DNA of 64,000 nt from NCBI GenBank assembly GCA_024449915.1, contig JAMZAV010000911.1, positions 1 to 64,000 on the forward strand, in the 5' to 3' direction. Both the position numbers and the translations under genes were made by a program. This DNA is from Sweltsa coloradensis (lineage: Eukaryota; Arthropoda; Insecta; Plecoptera; Chloroperlidae). Below, piece after piece: positions 1 to 12,252 of the stretch. The notes beneath the pieces are model-generated. The model made no database searches. It was not told where the DNA came from and saw only the letters and a list, made by a program, of their open reading frames with translations. Every line of letters begins with the position of its first letter. Within the stretch, counting starts at the first letter, position 1.

Positions 1-125
1 TGTCTAGACGTTGAAGAATCACACGTGAGCTGCGACATAAGTAGTTCGAGGAGCCTCTTGACGTTCGACAGTCTTCTCATCCCTGAAATGTGCAATACAG
101 TCACTGGTAGGGTTGCATCAAGGAT
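1..125 (+). repeat. dispersed repeat family R2, 3' fragment (copy 1)
   Basis: GAAGAATCACACGTGAGCTG and CCTGAAATGTGCAATACAGT match the end portions of copies 2 and 3. Truncated by the window edge. Confidence 0.75.
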
Positions 126-867
126 AAAATAAAATAATTGTTAATTGATAAGGTATAAGGCCTGAGAAATAAAATAAAAAGTTCTAATTTCGTTATAAAA
201 AAAAATCTTCAATTTCAGTATAAAAACTCAAGGTAAGGCATCATTTCATCATAAAAATAGCACTGCAATCACTACCCTTCAGCAAATTTAACACGTATTC
301 ACATAAACAAATATTTAGGCCATATAAAGTTAACTATTGGAATTAGCTAGGCATGTTCGATAATAATATTTCCAACTGTCATGGTGCCAACTATATACGT
401 TAAATTAAAACAGAAATGTTGATTTCTATGTCCAATAAATTGCATATTTTGGAGTTAAAACTTACAGAAATTGAGAAAAGTTCCCGATTTGACTCTAATT
501 TAGCAGAAAAACGTAATTATTACCTTATTTTGCTACTTAATAATAAAACAGTCATATTTAGGTTCTAGTGTGAAAAATGCCTATCGTCTAGTTCAGGGCT
601 GCCGTTTTAACGGATTTTATCCGTTTTTACGGATATTAAGGGTGCAAAACGGATAAACGGATTTTTAGTCTTATTTACGGATATTTTGTTAATTACGTTT
701 TCGATGCTTATTTTCGTATATTTGAATCTGCGCGGGCTAATTTCGATTGTAAACATTGAAGGCGATTCGACTTTCGATTCGATTCGACTTTCGATAGGAG
801 GCGGAGCCGTGTCCACAGCACAATTAGATTTATCAAGGGGATTTATAAATCAAACAATTATTTATTA
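126..867. other. AT-rich intergenic DNA
   Basis: No gene supported. About 595-700 has several copies of an ACGGAT/ATCCGT word in both orientations, resembling a MITE end, but no partner end was found. Confidence 0.5.
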
Positions 868-941
868 AATTTTTAGGCCCCAACGCAATCAACGAGTGAG
901 CGATAACCAACTAAAGATTAATATTTTTTAATAGAATATTG

Positions 942-945
<4 letters not shown>
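868..945 (-). mobile_element. SINE body remnant
   Basis: GGCCCCAACGCAATCAACGA, GTGAGCGATAACCAACTAAA and onward are the inverse of 5965-6005 of the SINE at 5682-6105. Confidence 0.6.
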
Positions 946-988
<43 letters not shown>

Positions 989-1207
989 TTCTTGCTTGAT
1001 GCTTTCACAGCCCGAAATATTAGAGAAATCAAATATTTTACGAGTCATTTCGCTGTGTTCGTTTTTTATTAAATTACCTGACGTTTCGATACGTCTGTGC
1101 GTAAAAAAAAAAAAAAAAACTTTACATTTACAATATACAATACAAACGTCAGGTAATTTAATAAAAAACGAACACAGCAAAATGACTCGTAAAATATTTG
1201 ATTTCTC

Positions 1208-1269
<62 letters not shown>

Positions 1270-1283
1270 GTAATAATAATAAT
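941..1283. repeat. hairpin of 68-bp arms between two (AAT)n arrays
   Basis: The left arm 1019-1086 and right arm 1144-1211 are inverses with a single mismatch seen (ATTAGAGAAATCAAATATTT and mirror), with a spacer of 57 bp that includes a poly(A). Trinucleotide AAT/ATA arrays flank it at about 942-988 and 1209-1283. Confidence 0.9.
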
Positions 1284-1294
1284 GAAATAATACT

Positions 1295-1930
1295 ATTTGG
1301 TTTTTAAATTAGGCCGGATTCCTAACATTTAATTTATTTTCCCTATGCCTACTTTCCTTCAATAAATGCAACATATACATAAGGTGAACTGTGGTGTGGG
1401 CTCTAGTGAACATGCAAACATGCTGGGAACATGCTGGTGCTTCTTCATGACCACTAGCTTACGATATCATCATTGCGCTCGCTGACAACAGCCGTGTCAA
1501 GAGACTGCAAGAAACAAGGCTATAACTTGAGGCTTCCACAAGTTTGTTGCAAGTTTAGGTAAGAAGCAATCAAGCTGTCAATCATTGCTTTGTGCCTTGA
1601 CCCTAACTAGACTTGATGATATATGAATTATGAATATGATATATGATATTGATATTGATATAGTTAAGCAAGTAGTCGAGCACCGTACCGAACATGCAGG
1701 GTCAACCTCTTAAAAGGAAGGATAGAGGAATTAGGAGTTACTTAAATGTTCCAAGAACTGACTTACATATAATAATTTCAATGATTGTGTGATACGAGAG
1801 TAGGCGGCTGAATATGACGATGTCCAAGACGCTGAAGAATCACGTGAGCTGCGACATACAATCGTACAGGTTCCTCTTATTCCTGAAATGTGCAACATAG
1901 TGAATAGTAGAGTTGCACAACGACAACATA
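1295..1930 (+). repeat. dispersed repeat family R2, copy 2
   Basis: Contains GGTTTTTAAATTAGGCCGGA, AAGGTGAACTGTGGTGTGGG, TGCTGGTGCTTCTTCATGAC and ACGCTGAAGAATCACGTGAG, collinear with 14379-14868. Confidence 0.8.
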
Positions 1931-3744
1931 AAAATGATTAATAATTGGAAAAGTATACTAAATTATTTATCGGTTACTATATCTTTAAAAATTGTGCCAC
2001 TTCCCTTCACTTTATTTCAAGGGTGGTTGCGGTGGTCAACAATATTTGACCTACTTTATGGACTTGTCTATTTTTCCAAGGTCAACAATTGATCAATTTT
2101 CAATACCAAAAATGAAACTCTACTTAGTTTTAGCCGTTTGTATTTTGTGTTTTCTATCCCGGAGCCCCTACTTTACATCAGGTAGGCCTAAGCTGTTGGT
2201 ATCCTAATTCTTTATGTCATTCCCTTGATCCAGTCTTTTTGCAACCTTTTCATTACATTTATTAAAGAAAGATAAAACCATTTATTTAAGAGTACGCAAT
2301 AGCTAGGTGACGCGGCCATCTCAGAGGGGACTGCGGAAGGGACGAGGTATCGGAGGCCGGCCAGAAAGAGACGAAGAGGGACATGTTTAGACAGAGATAA
2401 CGAGACAACTGGTTTTTAGCTCCACCCCGCGCTATAAGATATATCTCCCGACTCAACGCACGGCCAGTGTTCTAGTTATCGTTTTGCAAAAATAAATACC
2501 AATATGATATGATATGAATAACATAGGACATGCACATAGTGACTTTCAAATGAACAATGATTAGTTCATTATTTTGTATTATTGGTTGACGTTTCCGCGC
2601 TTGTTTCTTTTTGTCTCTACAATAAGTTACCTAAGTTCATTGTAGTTGATTAGTGAATAAATAGTAATAATTACTTTGTTAGTGTTGTGTGTCTTTGTCA
2701 TTGATGTCTTCACGCTTCGATTTGTTTCAATAATAGTAGTTTTTATTTTTATTCTGTAGCTGAAGCATGGGGCCAACACAAACAAACAAACAAACATTAG
2801 ACATTATTACCGGGCTTTGTCAACAGTTTTTAATGCCGCGTAGTTAATTATACCTTTTGCCATACGATTTGATTCAAAGTTTTCATTGGCATTAGAACAT
2901 AGAATTTTACTTTAAAAGTAGTTCTTATTAATTAATCTCGCTAATCAACAATGCACACATTTGAGACACACTAATAAGCCCGATATTGTCTTTAGTATAC
3001 GAAAAAGTCAGACGAGTTAATTTTAAATCACCACTTCCGTAATTTTTATTCATCAAATGAAATTGTGTCACTTCTATGAAGATACACATATTTGAGTTTG
3101 ATTTGCAGCGCTTTTATGGAGAAATATTTTGTGAAATCAATATTCTCGGAAACCTTCATTGTTTATAAATGAGTTTACCTCTGAAAAAAAAAACTCTTCA
3201 CATTTTTTCAGCAAACCTAAAAAGCAATGGATTAGTTTTGCCATTTCACAACTAAATGTTCGATGTAAAAACTTGGAAGGCGATTAAGGGGACTTGCCTT
3301 TTGGAGAAATGAGCAACTTCCCTATAATTTTAGTGAAAATATGTGCGTTTTAGACATAATGAAAACAAAACCTTAATTTTATTTTCTTTCAAGAAAATCA
3401 ATTTAAACAAAATTTCGGTAGGCAAATAATAATATATCTTTTAATCATATTGTTGTCTTTAAGAAACGGGTTTAAAATGGTGATAAAAACATATCGTTGA
3501 CACTGCAGACATAGAGACACTGCAACCCAGCGGTAGTTTACTTAGGCCCAACATAAATTAGTCTTTGAATTCGAAACTGAATAATATATTAATTTCAGTC
3601 TATTTTACATTACTTTGTAGATACACTGAAAGATGATTTGATACTTTATTAAAAAAATATAAACTAATAGTATAGATATCGTTTATTCACCAATATGGAC
3701 TGTAATTTCACGTCTGTTAAAACTACCGTTTTATGGCAAAGGTA
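1930..3744. other. AT-rich intergenic DNA, one GC-richer block
   Basis: A GC-richer stretch at 2310-2480 ends in a run of polyadenylation-like words (AAATAAATACC) and could be an old LTR or other insertion. It has no paired copy in the window. Confidence 0.4.
2112..2182 (+). CDS. possible first exon of a small secreted protein
   Basis: ATG in an insect-like context (CCAAAAATGA) opens MKLYLVLAVCILCFLSRSPY, a plausible signal peptide, then FTS and a donor-like TCAG/GTAGGC at 2180-2185. No downstream exon or promoter is identified, so this may be chance. Confidence 0.2.
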
Positions 3745-4050
3745 TGTTCTCCGACTGCCAACAGAGGTACCTCATAGGTAATGATTCGAAAGGTCTCTGG
3801 TTCGATACCCACCACTGGCAATCCTGACTAGAAATGTTCTTCAGACAACATTAATACGAATGAATACATGGACCTTAGAGATTCCCTCGCAAATACTCGT
3901 AAATTTTACCTGAGTGCATCCTAAAGAAACTAAAATTCATAATACGTATACCTATGACTACAACTTGCACGCATTTTGTCAATAGCATTAAACTTGCTTT
4001 TTTTCTGCCAGAAGTAGGAAGCGGCAATGGATAATGATGATGATCATAAA
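3745..4050 (+). mobile_element. SINE with LINE-type 3' tail
   Basis: A B-box-like GGTTCGATACC at 3799-3809 lies in a tRNA-like head. The 3' end, CTGCCAGAAGTAGGAAGCGG then CAATGGATAATGATGATG (4006-4047), is nearly identical to the 3' end of the LINE at 25831-25870. This suggests that the LINE family mobilised the SINE. Confidence 0.65.
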
Positions 4051-5041
4051 CATTAATAATTAATTTCTGAATAATTCAGAAGGACCAGAAAGAGAGCTAA
4101 CAATGTCCATAACTCATTTTTTTAATTCAGTATATGTACGGGAATCGAGTCGAGAAAAGTTAATTACAATGATTTTTTCGGGTTTTCTTTCATAATGGAA
4201 AGATCAAAGCCCATTAATCCATTATCGCTCGTAGTAGCAATATGTCCACAACAATACACTTGTCGAACTAACCCGTCATAGATCCGTTAAAATAAACTTA
4301 CTTTTATCGATCAAAATAGATTACAAAGTTTGTTACTATTTTTTCGATTTAGTTTGATTGGCTAGGATCTGATCTCGATTGAATATTATAATCTTTTGAG
4401 ATGCCTAGTAATGCAACATAACATCACTAGCTCTAGCTCATGTAACAATTTACTAAATATAATTTGATCTCTCGCAATAACTGAAAAGTGAAATCATTTT
4501 AAACCTCCTAGTTTGCGCACTTGTAATTTTTGCCGAGTTGGACGATACTGAGCTAGGCCTCGTAAGTGTGCGTAAGAGACATTTTCATTAGCACTAAACA
4601 AATTGGAAGATCTACGTTTAGAAATGTCCATGATTAGTAGGCCTATCAACAGACGGAGTAGACAATTGTCTACTAGAGAGCAAACTATCTTGCAGCAAGT
4701 GGCTTAACACAGCCCTTGTTTTTTGGGGGGAGCCGGGGGACGAACATTTTTGTAACCTTAAAAGATCAATTCAGCACGACTAGTGAAAGGGGTACTTGGA
4801 TATAGTCAGTGGTTTCATCCAAAAATAATATAAGGGTTTACGCTCTTTCCAGTGTAAAGTACAAGATCGTGCAGAATGGGGAGGGGGGGGGGGGGTGTCT
4901 GTTATTTTATTTGTTATGACAGGAGTATTTAAACGAGTCTTTTTTACACTAATCTTAAATTAAAAAATTACGAGTTACGAAAATTATGTCAATATAATAT
5001 AATATGTATATATATATGTTAGTACTTAAGACATAAATTAA
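4050..5041. other. AT-rich intergenic DNA with a G tract
   Basis: No gene supported. A G-rich run lies at about 4878-4896. Confidence 0.6.
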
Positions 5042-5345
5042 AAAAGTGACTACACCGCGGGGATCGAACCCCGGACCATAACTAACCGGGCGGGCCCTTG
5101 GGCTCTTACCAACATTAAATAGTTTTATTAAATTAAATATTAATATTAATATTACATGTAAATATTATTATTATAAAATATTAATAAATAATAATATCAT
5201 TAAATAATAATAAACATATTAATATAGAATAATAATGATAATAATATAGCTTATAGGGGTAAAGCACTCGACCTGCAGTCGGAAGAACGGGGTTCGATAC
5301 CCCGCTTGGATGAATTTTTTAATTTCTAGATCGATTTCCATAAAA
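5042..5345. repeat. second head-to-head pair of tRNA-like sequences
   Basis: The minus unit has B box GGGGTTCGATCCCCGC (inverse of 5057-5072). The plus unit (about 5247-5312) has GGTAAAGCACTCGAC, a GCA (Cys-type) triplet in its loop and GGGGTTCGATACCCCGC. Both continue outward into a TTTTTTAATTT segment. About 130 bp of TTAATA-rich DNA separates them. Confidence 0.6.
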
Positions 5346-5681
5346 TAAATACCTCATTATGAAAAACAATTGTGCGGTTGTGCCCCCTGGCCCCTACACC
5401 AAATTTAAGGGGGCTATTGGCGGTTGCCCCTCTCTCCTCCCACCCCCCCCATGTTTACGCCACTGCTCGCAACAGACGAAAAACACAATAATAAAAAAAA
5501 AAATGCCCTTGTTTTTTCAAGAGAAATATTTATGTGATAGCTCTAAAAGACATAGTAGCTGATAGTAGATTAATTCATAAAAATGGGAGTGGTCGTTTGT
5601 TCATTTAGAGTTAAATGTCATAAAACATTCAATAAAACTATATAGTTAACTATAATATATATAAGAGTTAACTATATGTGT

Positions 5682-6105
5682 GGCTCGTTGGTCTTGTGGT
5701 TAGCGTATCTGCTCTCAATGCAGAAGGTCCAGGGTTCGATTCCCGCTAAAGTCAGAAGTTTTTTAACTTCTGATTTGGACTTCAGTCCATCAGTTTTTGT
5801 CTTAGGAGTTTGTAAACGGTGACTTTGGAGCCGTTCTAGCAACGAAGCACATAATAAATTTCAGAGTTGTTCTGAATCGGCCTTGTTGATTCTGGCGTTG
5901 ATTCGCGGGTGTTCGCACTGTCCATACCACTGATTGCTATATTTCCTATTAAAAATATCGATCTTTGGTTGGTTATCACTCACTCGTCGATTGCGTCGGG
6001 GCCTGCAAGGTTGGCTTGGTCGCTTTGATTTAAAGTCCCCCACTGAAAATCAGTTATATAACTGAGTGGGTAGACTCTAAATAAAATGTATTTATTTATT
6101 TATGC
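5682..6105 (+). mobile_element. tRNA-derived SINE, near complete
   Basis: The head is GGCTCGTTGGTCTTGTGGTT, then GCTCTCAATGCAGAAGG and B box GGGTTCGATTCCC (5682-5753). A short TTTTTTAACTTCTGATTTGG body segment follows, then a 270-bp body. The 3' end is ATATAACTGAGTGGGTAGAC plus CTCTAAATAAA and TATT repeats. The anticodon loop lacks the invariant T at position 33. Part of its body occurs inverted at 868-945. Confidence 0.7.
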
Positions 6106-6494
6106 AATCTTTTTGTTATTACAGAGAAAAACATGACAGGTCCACGATTTGTATATTCCATGGTTCCTTGGAATTTTATTAACATGAGTAGACGGCAGGG
6201 AGCAATAAAACTCTTATGAGCAATACAGCTTATGTAGACATTTGTCTACAAGTGTGCACGGGGTAGTGACTCAAGTCAATTATTTGTATAGCCTACGAAT
6301 ATTGATTTTTATAAAAAGTGGTATTATACTGTCCTTGATTTTCGGGAAGTCTAGATACTCTAAAATAAGTATGCATGCGCTGACACTGCATATGGGCAAT
6401 ATGTTCTTCTCATAAAAGAATGGAATGACAAACAATATAATTTCTCAATTTCGTTATTAAATTGGGAAACTCTTTCGTCGGTGTAACTGATTTT

Positions 6495-6715
6495 ATGGAA
6501 ATCAACCCAGAAATTAAAAATATCCATCTCAGCGGGGTATCGAACCCCGGTCTATTCAGATCGATACAATGCACCAACAATCCAGATGTTATGAAGTTAG
6601 TCGTGTCGGTAGCTTAGCGGTATAGCACCCGATCGGCAATCGGGAGACTGGGGTTCGATACCCCGCTGAGATAGATTTTGTCATTTCTGGGTTGATAACC
6701 ATAAAATATATAATT
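6495..6715. repeat. head-to-head pair of tRNA-like sequences with matching flanks
   Basis: The minus unit (about 6590-6528) and plus unit (6601-6674) share GGGGTTCGATACCCCGCTGA. Each continues outward into TTTCTGGGTTGAT and CCATAAAAT. The plus unit has an A box (TAGCTTAGCGG), a perfect 5-bp anticodon stem (CCCGA/TCGGG) with a GGC (Ala-type) triplet, and a B box. Its acceptor ends do not pair, so it is a tRNA-derived element rather than a working tRNA gene. Confidence 0.65.
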
Positions 6716-8119
6716 ATTATCTTACCGGTGTCGCTTTTACTTCGCTTTGGCTAATTCACTTAATATCTCGGTGACTTTCTTTATTTCCCCACTCTTCTTC
6801 CCATCTTCATTGCGGACACCAACTTTACATCTCCGCTGTATCACTTCACTTAGACAACTGTTTAAATAGTTAAAGTTAGCTCTTGTAGGGTTATCGACAT
6901 TATAGGTTGGACTTACCCGAACTTCCACCAAATCTTAAGATTCCACATACCCCAGAGAAAACTGATAAAGTTTTATCACATTACCCAGCATATTTGTTCT
7001 CCACGGGCTTTCGATAAAATAGTGTGACATCTGTCTATGTCAGACTATCTCAGGGCCACTGATAATTTTGTTGAATATAGTGGTTTTCTCCTATCTAGAA
7101 TAATCTTACCGTGTATTATCACATAAAATAACTTTCAAGGAACGCAATGAAGAAATATGTGGACGATTATATTCAATAGGAATTGAGGTTTTTACAGACA
7201 TAAAATAATAATAAAAGTAGGCTACGCATGGAGATTGTGTAGTTCAGAGATTTTGATATGTGAATCACTATTACAACAAGTAACTAATTTTGAGTACGGG
7301 ATTTAGTCAGGTAAACAATATACGGCTGCAAACACATCTCCACGTATATAAACATGCAATATTTACAAAGATCTCTATCCATAGGAAGTGATCTAATCAA
7401 CATATAGATTGTAATGGCGCACCGACAGAGCATCGCAATACATCTGATAAGCCTGGATATTCAGTTTCACCAATCATATTACTCGCCCCTCCTTGATAGC
7501 ACCTAGCGCACTGATATGAGAGCTACGGGCGTGGGGAACCCCGAGCTCAGTAGAGGGCGCCACGTTATGCAACAACACATTCAACAGTTCAGTGAAAATT
7601 TGCTATATTTAGCCTATGGTTTTCAGGGTACGCGGGTAAGAAAATACAAATATTTTGACTTTAGTACATAGATACATCTATGAACTTCAATGTAGAACAG
7701 GTCTCATGTTATTGCGTTATTTAAATAAATCATTGCGTCTCTGTTTTGATGGTTTGGCAAGGAGTACTTTGGCTTAAAGATACTAAAAAACTGACCGCGA
7801 AATATGGGCAGGTGATTGTTTAGGCTTCTAGTATATTTCTTCATCTCGTAAAAAAAAAACAAAAACAATGACAATCTGTTCATTATTCACTGTACTACTA
7901 GCTCCAGAAAATCGCTTGACATAGGACAATTTCGAGATTTCGATACTTTGCAAACCTAATTTGCGCTAAATATTAAACACAACTTAAGAATGTTTTTGTA
8001 TACGTGTCTAGTTGAAGTTTTGATCTAATGATAGGAAAAAACCCGATTCAGTTTGATCCAATACTTTCCAACATTTTCGCTCCAGAATATGTACGTTTTC
8101 GACTCTCAAGCTATTGCAG
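6716..8119. other. AT-rich intergenic DNA, no supported gene
   Basis: Nothing recognised. Short frames lack coding character. Confidence 0.6.
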
Positions 8120-8470
8120 ACTCTTAAGTAGCACCAGAGTTTGCCACCTGTGTTTAGTCAAGTTTCCACTCACCAGGACCAAGGTTGTTGTCTAATCCAT
8201 CTTGTGTCAAGGTTTCACCGGCATCCAGGCAATGAAAACATAAGCACCCGAAATCCTTTCCGTTACAAAACTACTTTCAATAGGTTAGCCGAACTTTCTT
8301 CTGGTTACAGTGCCCCGCGCTAGTTCTAGGATATTTTCGAAAAGAGCGCAGCCGAAATCCTTTCCTACAGGCACTAGGTACCAACAGTCTGGAATAACAA
8401 AATATGTAATAAAATATAGGACTTTGAGGATATTTTAAACCTGTTGGTGCATGACTGGGAGACTGGTAAC
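8120..8470. repeat. dispersed repeat, partner of 28740-28970
   Basis: Shares ordered blocks (TTTCCACTCACCA, TCCATCTTGTGTCAAGG, CAGTCTGGAATAACAAAATA) with the 28.8-kb stretch. An insertion of about 110 bp separates the blocks here. Confidence 0.6.
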
Positions 8471-8795
8471 ATTAGGCCTTTATGTTTTAGTAATTACTAA
8501 TTAGTGATGTGGGTTACGCGGAAACATTCAATTTGTAAAATTTCCGCAAAAAAAATACCTTTTCTATGATGTCCTCCATATATTCATAACAAGAATGCAA
8601 TTTATTCATTTCATGCATTTGGTGGCAGCTTAGCAATACTATATTTAAAAAAATACTATTTCCCAACGATGCACAATGTTTGAGATATTAATTAATGTTC
8701 ATACATAATATGTTTATTAAGAAAACTTGATAAGATTTGTATTAAAGTCTTTAAAGAAAATAGATAATCAGAATAAACTTGGTTATTCTTATTTG

Positions 8796-9482
8796 TTGGA
8801 TGAGCGAAGCAAAGACTTCAATTTCACTGACCCCTCAAAAAATTAAGCTCTAATGTTTTTTTTTTTAAAATTTGTGTCTGTTTGTTCGCTCTCTACCGGG
8901 CAAACGGCATAATAATATGCGATCTTGATGAAAATTGGAGGGGACCTTCAAAATCTCTGAACTTAGACCTGCCACGTTTTTGGGTACAATCGAAGAAATA
9001 TTTCCCATGAATATCATACTTTTACGATATTTTTCGATTTTTAGTGCAATATTTTCGTGACATTTGAGCAGATTCTGACCAAACGGTTGGGGCTACAATG
9101 TTCATATTTTACATGGACATTAAGGTTATGGTGCTGTAGTAAATTTTGAAAGAAAAAGTTGACAAAGTTGGCCAAAATCCATAGAAATAAAGGTTTTAAT
9201 ATGAGTTTTTTGAGATGTATTTCAATAATTAAGAAGTAACTATAGAAAATTGACAACAATCACCTACAATGCGTTCATAAAGCAATCTACGGGCCTACAG
9301 ATATTTTACATTCTAATAACCACAGCAATTAGTACTAGGGTACTTTATAAAAATTACCCTAATTCAACAAAAATGATTTTGCAATGGAACTTGAAAGAAG
9401 TAAATAGATCCCACGCATACTAAAAACTTAAAAAAGCTCATCCATCAACGTGACTAAAAAAAGCGTTCGCGAAGCGGCCTAG
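8796..9482 (+). mobile_element. Helentron-like element (HINE), copy 1
   Basis: From TTGGATGAGCGAAGC to GAAGCGGCCTAG directly before T. Subterminal CTCATCCATC is followed by an AACGT..GCGTT stem. The interior has GTCTGTTTGTTCGCTCTCTA, CCACGTTTTTGGGTACAATC and GTTCATATTTTACATGGACA, as in copy 2. Confidence 0.7.
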
Positions 9483-9905
9483 TATATATATGGGATAGTT
9501 ATATTTCATTGAGTCATTGGGCATTGAATACAATACTGGTTGTTGGACTATGTTTCTGGTTGATTGGCAATACCAAGCTTTGACATTGTGTATTTTATAA
9601 ATGAAAATCTTGACTAAATAAATAACAAAAATATTAAATAAGTAGACCTTAGGCCTACTTGAAAAGGATTTAGAAATTAGCACGTTCAATTAGAGTAAAT
9701 TCCTCGATAGGCCTAGGACTTTGATCTATTGATTTAAATTTTTGATTGAGCACCATAATATATGTCAAATATATTATTACGTACGGGACAAACGTGTTAA
9801 CGTTAGTACGAGATTGATAGAACTCGACTAAAATCTTCTGAAGATACTGTACAGTGTAGGCCCTACACAGTACACAGACACACACAAGATATGTTTATGT
9901 AATCA

Positions 9906-9963
9906 ATAGGGATGGGACGTTTAAACGTTTTGTGGACAGTTAGAGGTTATTAAATTCGAACGT

Positions 9964-9994
<31 letters not shown>

Positions 9995-10381
9995 TTGTTA
10001 ATTAGGTACTTTTTGAGCCTACACAAACACGGGCTAACAGATTAGGCCGATAATTTTCTAAAAGTGCTTAATTTTGGTGGAGGTGCCGGGTCCCAGTAAA
10101 ACGGGTCCCAGTGTATTAAGACATCTTGTCTGTTACACATGGTGGAAGTGCCGGGTCATTAAATGCAAGAGTGAGAATAAAACCGTTGTTATTCGTCGGC
10201 CGGTCATAAGTACAAAATTATGATTTTTGTTGTAAAACCTAGGCCTCTGCCTACCTAAATTTATAGAAAAAAAATTTGTAATTTTTTTTTTTTTTTTTAG
10301 AAAATAGGGCTTATCACGTTTAAACGCGATTAGTTCAAGGGGTTAAACGTTTACGAAATTAAACGCTTTTTCCCATCCCTA
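9906..10381. mobile_element. hAT MITE with perfect 8-bp target duplication
   Basis: The ends TAGGGATGGGA and TCCCATCCCTA are inverses, flanked on both sides by GTAATCAA (9898-9905 and 10382-10389). It carries A and T runs and two GGTGGAGGTGCCGGGT-like motifs (near 10077 and 10140). No coding capacity. Confidence 0.92.
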
Positions 10382-10389
10382 GTAATCAA

Positions 10390-12252
10390 GGTTTAGGCAC
10401 AAATGATTGTGCACATATCACTCACAAGTTCATGGACGAATTACAAAATAAAGAGCCAACATTTTATATCTGGACACGTTCAGTTGCTCAACGAGTGCCA
10501 ACGATGAAATGAAAGCGCTGTAGGACATTGTCAGCCATCTACCCACTTGGGCAGTTCTTTCAACACTTTCAGAACTAGAGTTAACACTGGTGAAATGTTT
10601 TAATTATACGTAGGCCTTATGCTTTATCCAATGTAATAATTAACAATGCAAAGCAATCAAGCAATTTGCTTCAAATTGGAAAACTTGTATATTCGTGCAC
10701 AGTAATTTCCTAATCAACTGTCGTGACAAATGAAGACTCAAGTTGTGATTGTAAAATGTAAATGGAGATGTGTTGTCATGATTTTGTGATCCATCCAGTA
10801 ACGTAAATATAAAAGGCTGTAGGGTAGCACCGAGAAAAAACATGGAACAAAGACGAGCAATTGAGTAACAACCAGCCTTCTAGTCTGGTAGTTGATTATA
10901 TATTTGCTCCATCTACAAGCTGAGTGTGTGGGTGTATTGTGTACCTACTGCATTATCAAGTATGGTATACACAAAGATGGAGATACTAGTTGGAAAAAGC
11001 TTGGTGAATAACTAAATAAAAAACTTAATGTAAAGAATGCCAAAAGACTGGATAAGGAGAGTAACAAACAGCTTACCTGAAGTAGAGTAATAACCTAGAT
11101 GCTAGACTCTCGGTATGGCCGTGGGGCTTGAATTGAAGCTTTCTTGAAGGGGGAAAACAGCCATCTAAATGTATCGTACCAGATGTTACCAAGCAGTGGG
11201 CAAACACTTAAATTGGATTATAATTAAAATTTAAAAGCTGATCTTATTTCTCTTATTTCATTTAACCATGCAAGTACACTCGAGTACCGTAAATACACTC
11301 AAATAATCCACTGCATCTTAGTTGTTTTATTTCAAATTGCTGTAGTATCAATTTGTCAGTGAAATACTTTTCCCCCTTCAAGCAAGCTTCTAATCAGCAC
11401 ACTAGCGCTCGAGGTGGAGGATAGAAGACTGAGCATCTAGCAAAGTTAATTTATGTCATTGATAGGCTTGTAGAGAAAATGAAAAATGGTGATATGAAAA
11501 CCCAAATTTCGTTTAAAAACTCAAATTTCGTGTTTTTCCCAATTTCACAAAAATTAACAATAATTACAAGTAAAAAAATGGAACCTCCTACATCTAGGCT
11601 TATGACATTGATTCCAAAAAGTTAAAAATTAAAATCAATCATTTTGACCTAAGAATCGATTTAGGTAGAATCGACGATCAAGAAAAAAACAAATATTTGC
11701 ACCGGTACGTGCCGTTATCAATCAGTTATCACTTATCAGTTATCACCCCCGCGTCACAGAACAATATTCCCGTGTCGCCTGTTCAGTCTGGACCGGCTCC
11801 TCCACCACCCCCCTGGATTTTGTGCCTGAAAAGTGCAATTCAATTTTCTAAAGTCATTGAGTAGGTAGGCCACTTCATGTTAAGCTGTTGGTAGGCCTAC
11901 TCTCTCTATCTCCTTATCACTCTCCTATTGTTTTGTGATAATTTTGTTTAAATCCAAAGACACAATGTAAACGTGATGTTGAAACCCTAAAGAGACAATG
12001 TTGTGTTTGCTGTAGCCTACTGCCTACGTAGGCCTACATATTATTAAGTTTTGTTTAGATTGGAGAAGGGTTGACAGGTTGGGAAAGCATAGAGAACATA
12101 AAGCCCAGTCTGAAGGGCTGGGGGCGACAAAACTTTTCACCTGCTGATGACAACTGTAGCTAATTTAAAGTTGTTACCTTAATCCACGACGCGTTTCGTC
12201 CTTCTGGGTTTTGTTGCTTAAATAGCTTATGTAGCCTTAGCCTATCTACTTA
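10390..12252. other. AT-rich intergenic DNA, no supported gene
   Basis: No frames with coding character and no recognised element; occasional TAGGCCTA words. Confidence 0.6.

Noticed and set aside
939..1307. Open frames of Ile and Asn runs
   Set aside because: They are translations of AAT/ATA microsatellites.
6601..6674. A functional tRNA-Ala gene
   Set aside because: The A box, anticodon stem and B box look good, but the acceptor ends do not pair and the sequence is embedded in an inverted tRNA-derived repeat.
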